Source: Flagellimonas sp. HMM57
Lineage (GTDB): Bacteria; Bacteroidota; Bacteroidia; Flavobacteriales; Flavobacteriaceae
Assembly (NCBI RefSeq): GCF_021390175.1
Contig: NZ_CP090004.1
Span: 3,215,001-3,279,000, forward strand
DNA length: 64,000 bases
Direction: 5' to 3'
Shown: positions 18,394-26,076 of the stretch, piece by piece
Position numbering within the stretch: position 1 is the stretch's first letter
Layout of the letters: every line of letters begins with the position of its first letter
Made by a program: the position numbers and the translations under genes
The notes under the pieces: generated by a model
Databases searched by the model: none
Seen by the model: the letters and a program-made list of their open reading frames with translations, nothing else
Told to the model about the DNA's origin: nothing

Positions 18394-19341
18394 CTATACA
18401 CCATTTTTTCCCAATGGACTTATAATTTTCACATCTTGAAAAGCAATGGCTCCTCTAACAATTCCAGAAATCACTTCTTTTAAGGCTTCTGTAATCTGTA
18501 TTTTCAATTCACTTTTATGGTAGATTAAACTTATTTCTCTCGCAGGGGACGGATTTTTAAACTTTTTTAAATACTGTTTTTTCTTTTGATCTAATTCCAA
18601 GGTGTTTAAATAGGGCAGTAATGTCATCCCCATACCTTCATCTGCCAGACTTACCAAAGTTTCAAAACTTCCACTTTCAATTTTGAACTGTTCCTTGTTT
18701 AAATTCTTAGGAGATTTACAGAGATTGATGACACCATCCCTAAAACAATGTCCATCTTGTAGCAATAGGATATCGCTCACATCCAAATTTTCTGTTGCCA
18801 ATAATTCTTGCTCAGAAAGGCGATGGTTTTTTGGAACATATCCAACAAAAGGCTCGTAGTACAAGGGTCTTTCCTTGATAAATTCAATTTCCAATGGTGT
18901 AGCGGCGATTCCAGCATCCAAATGTCCATCCAGTATATTTCGTATTAAAGTATCCGTGGACTGCTCTTTAATTATGAGGTTTACCTTGGGATATTTTTTT
19001 ATAAATGTGTTCAAAAACATGGGAAGAAGCGTTGGCATTACCGTAGGGATTATTCCAATGGTATAATCACCACCAATAAATCCTTTGTCTTGATCTACGA
19101 TGTCTTTGATACGTTCCGCTTCTGCCACAATATTCTTTGCTTGCGCAACTATCTTTTCACCTACTTCCGTAATGGAAATGGGCTTTTTTCCGCGGTCAAA
19201 AATGAGTATATCCAATTCATCTTCAAGTTTTTGTATCTGCATGCTCAGGGTAGGTTGCGTAACAAAACTTTTTTCTGCGGCGAGAGTGAAATTTTTATAT
19301 TCCGCAACCGCCAAAACATACTGTAATTGAGTTATGGTCAT
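18394..19341 (-). CDS. oxyR: OxyR-type LysR regulator of the peroxide response
   Basis: LysR-family activator with an N-terminal helix-turn-helix (about 1-60, TQPTLSMQIQKLEDEL) and a periplasmic-binding-like sensor domain. With the start at MTITQLQYV the redox cysteines fall at 199 (DGHC) and 208 (INLC), the same numbering as E. coli OxyR. That is why this start was preferred over a methionine one codon earlier. It is divergent from dps, a classic OxyR target, so peroxide control of dps is likely. Confidence 0.92.
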   Translation of the reverse strand: MTITQLQYVLAVAEYKNFTLAAEKSFVTQPTLSMQIQKLEDELDILIFDRGKKPISITEVGEKIVAQAKNIVAEAERIKDIVDQDKGFIGGDYTIGIIPTVMPTLLPMFLNTFIKKYPKVNLIIKEQSTDTLIRNILDGHLDAGIAATPLEIEFIKERPLYYEPFVGYVPKNHRLSEQELLATENLDVSDILLLQDGHCFRDGVINLCKSPKNLNKEQFKIESGSFETLVSLADEGMGMTLLPYLNTLELDQKKKQYLKKFKNPSPAREISLIYHKSELKIQITEALKEVISGIVRGAIAFQDVKIISPLGKNGV

Positions 19342-19357
19342 CAACGATAATATTAGA

Positions 19358-19378
19358 CTATAAAGCTATAAAAACTAT
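19358..19378. promoter_or_regulatory. Candidate OxyR half-site cluster between oxyR and dps
   Basis: Three CTAT elements at 19358-19361, 19366-19369 and 19375-19378 in the 109-bp divergent gap. OxyR half-sites of the ATAG/CTAT type are known, but their normal spacing is about 10-11 bp, and here it is 8 and 9, so the match is only suggestive. Confidence 0.35.
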
Positions 19379-19450
19379 TAGTAAAACTTATGGAGCCCGT
19401 AGATTTTAATTTGATAATTTTATCGTGAATTTGAACAAAAAAACATAAAA

Positions 19451-19930
19451 ATGAAACTAAACGCTATAGGATTGAACGAGGAAACTTCAAAGTCCTTGAG
19501 TAATGATTTAAATGAATTGTTGGCAAATTTCCAACAGTATTACCTTAATCTTAGAGGTATTCACTGGAATATACGCGGAAAACGGTTTTTTGACCTCCAT
19601 GAAAAATTCGAAGAACTTTACGTTGATGCAAATTTAAAAGTTGATGAAGTAGCAGAACGTGTTTTGACACTGGGAGGAGTGCCTTACCATACATTTCAGG
19701 ATTATGCTTCCAATGCCAAGGTGCCGGTAGGAAAAAATGTAACCAAGGATGAAGATGCAATCAGGTTGATTGTTGATTCCTTAAAAGAACTATTGATTAT
19801 CGAAAGAAAGATTTTAGACCTTTCTGATGAAGCAAAAGATGAAGGGACCAATTCGATGATGAGCGATTTCATCACGGAGCAGGAAAAAACAGTATGGATG
19901 ATGAAAGCCTGGTTGGCCGAAGAAATCTGA
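19451..19930 (+). CDS. dps: Dps-family DNA-protection/ferritin-like protein
   Basis: A 159-residue four-helix subunit that forms a 12-mer, oxidises Fe(II) with peroxide and stores iron. The Dps ferroxidase signature is intact: YLNLRGIHWNIRGKRFFDLHEKFEELY, with the His and the D/E residues that bridge two subunits, followed by DEVAERVLTLGG. The gene is divergent from oxyR and ends at a perfect terminator. Confidence 0.96.
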   Translation: MKLNAIGLNEETSKSLSNDLNELLANFQQYYLNLRGIHWNIRGKRFFDLHEKFEELYVDANLKVDEVAERVLTLGGVPYHTFQDYASNAKVPVGKNVTKDEDAIRLIVDSLKELLIIERKILDLSDEAKDEGTNSMMSDFITEQEKTVWMMKAWLAEEI

Positions 19931-19949
19931 TTACAAGTTTGAACAAAAT

Positions 19950-19985
19950 AAAATGCCCTGATTGTAAAAACAATCAGGGCATTTT
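19950..19985. terminator. Bidirectional terminator between dps and the DUF2141 gene
   Basis: Perfect 16-bp stem (19950-19965 with 19970-19985, core ATGCCCTGATTGT), AAAA loop, flanked by A and T runs. Confidence 0.9.
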
Positions 19986-19999
19986 ACGTTGCACCTTTT

Positions 20000-20419
20000 T
20001 TAGAACCGTATTTCCATTTCCAGATTCTCATCGTTTACTTCAAACTTGGCGTCTTCAAAGTCTGGCCAGCCAAAGAACATTTCATTTCCGGGCATTCCAT
20101 AACTTTCCGTTGGTGCACCGTTACTATCAAAATCCATTTGATTGTTTTCGTTGGCATCGTGCAATGCTAAGATGGCATAAGTGCCTTTTGGGACATTTTC
20201 AAATACGAATGAAACTTTTCCATCCTTAATGGAATCTTTTTGATTTTGAATCCCTTTTCCTTTCAAAAAAGTTTCTTTGGTATGCAGCGCAATCATGACC
20301 TTACCTTGGTCATTCGCTACGTTATTAATGGTTACCGTAATATCGACACCTGTAGTTTCTTGTGCAAAGCTGATAAAACTGATTAAAAATAATCCTACTG
20401 TTAATGTTAGAGTCTTCAT
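20000..20419 (-). CDS. Secreted DUF2141 protein
   Basis: A 139-residue exported protein. The signal peptide (MKTLTLTVGLFLISFISFAQ) sets the start, and an upstream in-frame ATG would add a non-signal extension. The mature domain has the DUF2141 pattern: VDITVTINNVANDQGKVMIAL, VPKGTYAILALHDANENNQMD and a PTESYGMPGN loop. Its biochemical role is unknown. It is divergent from the TonB receptor at 20630, and the candidate LytTR site lies about 117 bp upstream of its start. Confidence 0.9.
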   Translation of the reverse strand: MKTLTLTVGLFLISFISFAQETTGVDITVTINNVANDQGKVMIALHTKETFLKGKGIQNQKDSIKDGKVSFVFENVPKGTYAILALHDANENNQMDFDSNGAPTESYGMPGNEMFFGWPDFEDAKFEVNDENLEMEIRF

Positions 20420-20535
20420 GATGATTTTTTTATTGTTATTGATGCCACAAATATCCTTCTGGAGTGTTTGTTTCAAAATTTCAATCTACTGAAATGTAGT
20501 TTTTTAAGGCTGAATTGAATTCAAAATATCAAGGT

Positions 20536-20606
20536 GCAATTCATCCCTGAAATTTTACAATTGGGTCAATGGGATTGGTGCATCAAACCTTGCCTGTGCA
20601 TTTTTG
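20536..20606 (+). promoter_or_regulatory. Candidate LytTR-type direct repeat and promoter of the TonB receptor
   Basis: CAATTCATCCC begins at 20537 and CAATTGGGT at 20558, a 21-bp direct repeat. A degenerate -7 element CATTTTTG is at 20599-20606, 62 bp from the first repeat and 24 bp before the ATG. The same arrangement is found at 31871 and 36136. Confidence 0.65.
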
Positions 20607-20629
20607 CCCCATCAAAATAACGAACAGTC

Positions 20630-22792
20630 ATGAAAAAACTAACCTTTACTTTACTCATACTATTTAATGTCTCATTTCTTCTTTCACAGACAACCATATC
20701 TGGTATTATAACAGATTCAAAAAAGGTTCCGATTGCAGGGGCCAATGTGTATTTAGAAGGTACGTATGATGGTGCATCAACTTCAGAAAATGGTGAATTT
20801 AGTTTTGAGACGGAAGAGACGGGAACACAAACCCTTGTAATCTCTATGCTTTCGTATGATACGCATTACGAAATAGGTGAAGTATCCTATTTTAAAGACT
20901 TACAAATAAGTCTTTTGGAATCTATAAATGCTTTAACGGGCGTTACCCTTACCGCAGGCACTTTTGAAGCGGGAGATAACTCAAAAGTATCTGTTTTAAA
21001 ACCGTTGGACATCGTTACCACTGCCGGAGCGCTAGCGGATATTAGCAGTGCTCTGCAAACCTTGCCCGGTACCACCACCGTTAACGAAGACGGTAGACTA
21101 TTTGTGCGTGGAGGAGAAGCTGGCGAAACACAGGTTTTTATTGATGGTCTTCGGGTTTTTCAGTTTTTTAATGCTACGGCTAACAACATTCCCACCCGGG
21201 GGCGGTTTTCACCCTTTTTGTTTAAAGGGACTACGTTTAGTACAGGTGGATATTCTGCCGAGTACGGACAAGCGCTCTCTAGCGTGCTATTGCTGAATAC
21301 AATCGATATGCCCGATCAGGAAAAGACCGAAATATCCATCATGTCTGTTGGTGGCGGACTTGGTCATACGGAATTATGGGGCGACCAATCCCTGAGCATC
21401 AACACCTCTTATATTAACTTATCTCCCTACGAAGCATTGATTCCTTCGACTCAAGGAATTAGGTGGAACAGTCCTGTTGAATCCTTTTCCGGCGAAACAG
21501 TTTTTAGGAGCAAGGGAGACAAAAGCATGTTGAAGTTGTACACAGGATTCAATTTTTCAAATCTTGATATCAGCCAGGAAGATATCAATTTTGAAGACTT
21601 GGTCAGATTTCGCCTGAAGAATAACAATCTTTACTTCAATTCTTCGTACAAACACTTTTTTGAAAATGATTGGACCCTTTCTACCGGAGCATCATTTTCA
21701 TGGGATGATAATGCGATAGTGGTACAAGAGAATACTATTGACAATGATGAAACCGCTTCGCATATAAAGTTCAAGGTCAAAAAAAGTTTTAGTAGCCGCT
21801 TTAGCTTGAATTTTGGCTCTGAACTTTTTCTAACCGACTTTGATGAAACCTTTGCACAGCCCAACGTCCAGGACTTGAGTATAGGATTTGAGGACCAATT
21901 ATGGGCAAGTTTTGTAGAGACCGATATTTTTTTGAGCAACAAATTTGCCATGAAACTTGGTGTTAGGGCAGAAAATAGTTCCTTGATTGATGATTTTACA
22001 GTTTCTCCAAGAATTTCCCTGGCATATAAACCAGGGGAAAAAGGGCAGTTTTCTTTGGCCTATGGGGATTTTTATCAGAACCCATTGACAGAAGTTGCCA
22101 AGTTTGGACAAGCTTTGGGTTCCGAAAAAACGTCGCATTACCTTTTAAACTATCAATTTTTAAGTGATGGTAAAACCTTCAGGGCTGAAGCTTACTATAA
22201 AGATTACAACAATTTGGTAAAGTATGACACGCAATTACCACAGTTCAATTCTGTATATGATAACTCGGGCAGTGGATATGCTGCTGGATTGGATGTTTTT
22301 TGGCGGGATAACAAAAGTATTGAGAATCTGGATTATTGGGTTTCGTATTCCTATTTAAACACCGAGAGGGACTATAGAAATTTTAGGGAACGCGCTACAC
22401 CAAACTTTGCTCCAGAGCACAATCTTTCTGTAGTTACCAAGTATTGGGTGGATGATTTACGTTCGCAATTGGGTTTTTCATACATATACGGTTCCGGAAG
22501 GCCTTATGACAATCCAAACACAAATGGGTTTTTAACGGAAAAGACAAAGTCCTTTAACAGTTTGAATTTTAACTGGGCATACCTGATAGACCAACAAAAA
22601 ATCCTCTACTTTTCGGTCAATAATGTACTTGGATTCAATAATATCAATAACTATCAGTATGCGAACACCCCAAATGCAAATGGTATTTTTGATAGACAGG
22701 CCATAAGACCTGCGGCGGATAGCTTCTTTTTTGTAGGCTTCTTTTGGACAATAAGCACAGATAAGAAAAGTAACCAGTTGGATAACTTATAA
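20630..22792 (+). CDS. TonB-dependent receptor with carboxypeptidase-regulatory-like domain
   Basis: Outer membrane transporter of 720 residues: signal peptide (about 1-19), carboxypeptidase-regulatory-like domain (about 22-100), plug (about 125-225, RLFVRGGEAGETQVFIDG), and a beta-barrel. It is not a SusC, because it is shorter and has no SusD partner. The promoter carries the repeat shared with the two-component locus 11 kb away, so LytTR control is inferred. A leader ACGAACAGTCATG at the start is nearly identical to that of the TPR gene at 31969. The substrate is unknown. Confidence 0.92.
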   Translation: MKKLTFTLLILFNVSFLLSQTTISGIITDSKKVPIAGANVYLEGTYDGASTSENGEFSFETEETGTQTLVISMLSYDTHYEIGEVSYFKDLQISLLESINALTGVTLTAGTFEAGDNSKVSVLKPLDIVTTAGALADISSALQTLPGTTTVNEDGRLFVRGGEAGETQVFIDGLRVFQFFNATANNIPTRGRFSPFLFKGTTFSTGGYSAEYGQALSSVLLLNTIDMPDQEKTEISIMSVGGGLGHTELWGDQSLSINTSYINLSPYEALIPSTQGIRWNSPVESFSGETVFRSKGDKSMLKLYTGFNFSNLDISQEDINFEDLVRFRLKNNNLYFNSSYKHFFENDWTLSTGASFSWDDNAIVVQENTIDNDETASHIKFKVKKSFSSRFSLNFGSELFLTDFDETFAQPNVQDLSIGFEDQLWASFVETDIFLSNKFAMKLGVRAENSSLIDDFTVSPRISLAYKPGEKGQFSLAYGDFYQNPLTEVAKFGQALGSEKTSHYLLNYQFLSDGKTFRAEAYYKDYNNLVKYDTQLPQFNSVYDNSGSGYAAGLDVFWRDNKSIENLDYWVSYSYLNTERDYRNFRERATPNFAPEHNLSVVTKYWVDDLRSQLGFSYIYGSGRPYDNPNTNGFLTEKTKSFNSLNFNWAYLIDQQKILYFSVNNVLGFNNINNYQYANTPNANGIFDRQAIRPAADSFFFVGFFWTISTDKKSNQLDNL

Positions 22793-23257
22793 AACCAGTT
22801 CCATTTGAATATCACTACGCTCATAGGGTGACATAGCCCCTTTGATTTCTACAAAGCCCAACTTCTGGTACAAATTGATTGCAGGTTGTAGAACACGGTT
22901 ACTTTCCAGATAAATTCTTTTGGCACCCAAAGCTTTGGCTTTTTCTATAATGTGCTGTGCAAGTAGTTTTCCAACACCTTTGCCCTGCGCCTCAGGAGAA
23001 ACTCCCATTTTTGCCAATTCAAAATCGAACCCCTTGCGTTTACAGGGTATCAAGGCATATACCCCAACAGGCTTATCCTCAACAAGTGCAAAACCAATAT
23101 ACCCCCCTTTATCCAATATATACTCTCGGGGATAATTAAGAGAAATACGGTCCATTTCCTCAATCTTAAAATACTTTTCTATCCAGGCTACATTGAGTGT
23201 TTTGAATGCTTCTTTATATTTTTCCGCGTATGGAACTATTGTAGGTGTCTCGGTCAT
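22787..23257 (-). CDS. GNAT-family N-acetyltransferase
   Basis: A 156-residue acetyl-CoA dependent acetyltransferase. Motif A is KMGVSPEAQGKGVGKLLAQHII (the Q/RxxGxG/A acetyl-CoA loop), and the C-terminal part AINLYQKLGFVEI is typical. The acceptor substrate is unknown. Its 3' end overlaps the end of the convergent TonB receptor gene by 6 bp. Confidence 0.92.
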   Translation of the reverse strand: MTETPTIVPYAEKYKEAFKTLNVAWIEKYFKIEEMDRISLNYPREYILDKGGYIGFALVEDKPVGVYALIPCKRKGFDFELAKMGVSPEAQGKGVGKLLAQHIIEKAKALGAKRIYLESNRVLQPAINLYQKLGFVEIKGAMSPYERSDIQMELVL

Positions 23258-23564
23258 TTGAATAAATTGTATTCGAAAATTACCAAAAAAGAAAATAGAA
23301 GAAACCGATTACAGGTTAATAGGATTACTACCATAGTATAGATTTTTGGAAAAAAAATCTTGAATTTTCATAAAATTTAGACAGATAACCAAGAAAACAC
23401 TGTTTTTCATCGATTAAATTGGTTTTTTAACGATTAAATAAGTAATATTGTTTCATAATTAATAGTAAAGCTCTTACAAGTATCCCAAATCTTGCTAATG
23501 AGACCAAACAAAAAAGACAAATCTGCTGACCACAGTTTGTTTAACCTACAAATACGATTAAGCT
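23258..23564. other. Intergenic region upstream of the PorP/SprF gene
   Basis: AT-rich 307 bp between divergent genes. A 9-bp direct repeat CGATTAAAT occurs at 23411-23419 and 23431-23439 (20-bp period) and could be a regulator site. No gene was recognised. A short open frame from 23492 overlaps the PorP start and looks spurious. Confidence 0.4.
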
Positions 23565-25328
23565 ATGGATTTAAAATTACTCCTTTTATCCAGAGGTACA
23601 GTCTTGTTTTATCTAAGACAGGCCTTATTTTTTATAATACCATTGTTTTTTCTATGCAAAGCAAACGCACAAGATGGAAACCCATATGTTAGCTATGATG
23701 TGCCTTTTCAAAACTTGTTGAAATTCAATAGATTTTTGATAAATCCAACGTTTTCAGCTGTTAGAGAGGATAAGTCCTATGTAAACCTGTTTCACAGAAA
23801 CCAAGGTTCGGATTTTAACAACAATAACCAAAACTATTTCTTGAGTTATAGTGGACGTTTAAATGAACGTGTTGGTCTTGGGTTAAGTTTGTACAACCAA
23901 CAGGAAGGTGTAATCTCCAATTTGGGTGTTATGGCAAACTATTCCCATGGCATACAATTGGGTGAAAAAAGTAATCTTAGTTTTGGAGTCAATATTCCGT
24001 ATTACGTGAGTAGTTTTGATCCAGAAAGAGCCGTTACCCTAGAAGAAGACCCTCTTTTAAATGATGCTTCACAAAATTCCATTATATCTTTTCAGCCTGG
24101 GCTTAACCTTTCTTTTGGAAAGTTTGATTTTGGGGTATTTGCACAAAACTTGGTCGATTACAATATGCAATCCGGGGAATCCTTGACCAGTTTCGATGAA
24201 AAAACTTTTTCTGGACATATTCAGTTTGCGCATGAGTTTAAAAATGGAGCTGGAATTTTTGAAGATGGTAGACTACTGCCTTTAGCGAGAGCCCGTTTTG
24301 AAGGGGCCGAAGAACCCATTTTTGGGGGAGGATTAATATTGGACTTACCTAAGTTAGGTTGGATTCAAGGCGGATATGATGAATTTTATGGCGCTTCCGC
24401 AGGTACGGGATTTAATCTAAATCGAAGACTTTCATTTGGTTATAATTTTGAAAAAAATATTAATAGTCCTCTAAGTAATCTTGGCGTAACCCATGAAGTT
24501 TCCATTGCTTTCTCCTTCATCCCTTCACAGTCAAGAAATGCAATAGCATCCAATGAAGGTTCAACTGAAAAACCTATAGAGGGAACTTTTGTGGCCGATG
24601 CTAAGAATCAAAAGAAAAAGAAAAAAGACAAGTTGGATGAACAAACTACCCTACGTCCAACCAATAAGGAGGATTTAGCGTTCTGGGAAGCGCAGGTCAA
24701 AGAGCTAAAGGCCCAACAAAAAGACAATTACATGGTGATCAATGAGTTGATTTTTAAAATGGATTCATTGGAACAGCACAGACAGCGGGACTTGGAAAAA
24801 CGTTTTGAGATGGTCATGCGAATGGTACAACGCAAAACCAATAACGAACGACCAGATATTGAAGCACAGGCCCAAGATATATACTTGGCCAAAAATGTTG
24901 ATTTGGATTCTATTGAGAAAACTTTAAAAACTAATAGTTTAGCGAATAACGTAAAAGCTAAAAAAACCAGTGCTACTGATGATACCGGTGCTTTTACCGG
25001 TGGGGCGTTCAAACCCATTGAGAAATTCATCAACCTTGATGGAGTAGGTAAGGGGCATTATATTGTAGCCAATGTATTCAAGAACGAACGTTATCTAAAG
25101 AGCTTTATGGCTAAACTTAAAGCCAGAGGATTGAATGCCAAATACTTTAAAAATCCAGATAATGGCTTAAATTATGTCTACTTGGCGAAATATGAAGAAA
25201 ATGAACTTGCGTACCAAGCGTATCGTTCAAAGATGAAGGGTGCATATACCGATGAGATATGGATCATGCACGTAGACAATCCCCGCTATTCCAACTGGGC
25301 GGACACTAAATTTCAGGATAATGAATAA
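23565..25328 (+). CDS. PorP/SprF-family type IX secretion membrane protein with C-terminal SPOR-like domain
   Basis: A 587-residue outer membrane protein. The signal peptide ends near CKANAQ (about 36). The PorP/SprF barrel domain spans about 40-325 (FNRFLINPTFSAVREDKSYVNLFHRNQ-type start). A lysine-rich linker and predicted coiled coil follow (about 350-425), then a C-terminal SPOR-like domain (about 500-575, KGHYIVANVFKNERY...FMAKLKARG). Family members help anchor type IX-secreted surface proteins or gliding adhesins. No secreted partner is adjacent. Confidence 0.9.
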   Translation: MDLKLLLLSRGTVLFYLRQALFFIIPLFFLCKANAQDGNPYVSYDVPFQNLLKFNRFLINPTFSAVREDKSYVNLFHRNQGSDFNNNNQNYFLSYSGRLNERVGLGLSLYNQQEGVISNLGVMANYSHGIQLGEKSNLSFGVNIPYYVSSFDPERAVTLEEDPLLNDASQNSIISFQPGLNLSFGKFDFGVFAQNLVDYNMQSGESLTSFDEKTFSGHIQFAHEFKNGAGIFEDGRLLPLARARFEGAEEPIFGGGLILDLPKLGWIQGGYDEFYGASAGTGFNLNRRLSFGYNFEKNINSPLSNLGVTHEVSIAFSFIPSQSRNAIASNEGSTEKPIEGTFVADAKNQKKKKKDKLDEQTTLRPTNKEDLAFWEAQVKELKAQQKDNYMVINELIFKMDSLEQHRQRDLEKRFEMVMRMVQRKTNNERPDIEAQAQDIYLAKNVDLDSIEKTLKTNSLANNVKAKKTSATDDTGAFTGGAFKPIEKFINLDGVGKGHYIVANVFKNERYLKSFMAKLKARGLNAKYFKNPDNGLNYVYLAKYEENELAYQAYRSKMKGAYTDEIWIMHVDNPRYSNWADTKFQDNE

Positions 25329-25335
25329 TTGACCT

Positions 25336-25947
25336 TTACAGTTTTGGTTCTTTCATTTTTTTGGCGATTGCCTTACTGCCCATATCTTCTCTTTCCATCA
25401 ATTCTGAAGTAATTTTTGGATGATCTTGTTCGCGGGTTTGTGAAAGCTTGTACGCAGCTTGAATATCTGAGATTTCAATCTTAAAACCAATAACACCCTT
25501 AACTTGCCTCAAGGTTTTTGGCGACATATCCTTCAGGGAAATGGGGTTTTTAACCGTTCTTTCATATTTGTCTACCAGCCTATATAGCGATTTCATGGTA
25601 GCTTCCTCACTCAGGATTGTAAGCTTTCCGTAAATATGGACCGCAATATAGTTCCAAGTGGGAACTTCCTCATCCTTGTACCATGAAGAAGAGATATAGG
25701 TATGGGGACCATTGAATACGCAAAGTACTTCTACCGAGTCTATAAATGACTTTCCCTGTGGGTTTCCCCTGGCAATATGACCGACAAGAATATCCTTTCC
25801 TGCTTCGTCTTTCTCTAGTTCCAATGGTATGTGCGTCGCCCATGGCTTTCCATCTACTTGATTAATCAAAAGGCCAAAACTATTATGGGTCAAGAAATCT
25901 TTTATTTCTTCAAGATTTTCGTTTTTGTAGTGATGTGGGATATACAT
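25336..25947 (-). CDS. PaiB-family FMN-binding protein
   Basis: A 203-residue split-barrel flavin-binding protein of the PaiB family (FMN-binding negative transcriptional regulator). MYIPHHY, ATHIPLELEKD, GHIARGNPQ, YISSSWY and VPTWNYIAVHIYGK are the conserved blocks. In Bacillus PaiB relatives are linked to sporulation and protease repression. The role here is unknown. Four bases upstream of its ATG lies a tandem heptamer repeat that may affect expression. Confidence 0.92.
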   Translation of the reverse strand: MYIPHHYKNENLEEIKDFLTHNSFGLLINQVDGKPWATHIPLELEKDEAGKDILVGHIARGNPQGKSFIDSVEVLCVFNGPHTYISSSWYKDEEVPTWNYIAVHIYGKLTILSEEATMKSLYRLVDKYERTVKNPISLKDMSPKTLRQVKGVIGFKIEISDIQAAYKLSQTREQDHPKITSELMEREDMGSKAIAKKMKEPKL

Positions 25948-25951
25948 TTTT

Positions 25952-25997
25952 CAATAAACAATAAACAATAAACAATAAACAATAAACAATAAACAAT
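25952..25997. repeat. Tandem heptanucleotide repeat, about 6.5 x CAATAAA
   Basis: Six perfect copies plus a partial copy of CAATAAA. It sits in the 5' leader of the PaiB-like gene, ending 4 bp from its start codon. Confidence 0.9.
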
Positions 25998-26076
25998 ACT
26001 TGTGTTGAGTTCAGTGAAAACAAACAAGGAACCTCAGAAAATTGGGTTTGCGATTGAAGCCTTAACCTATGTGCAT

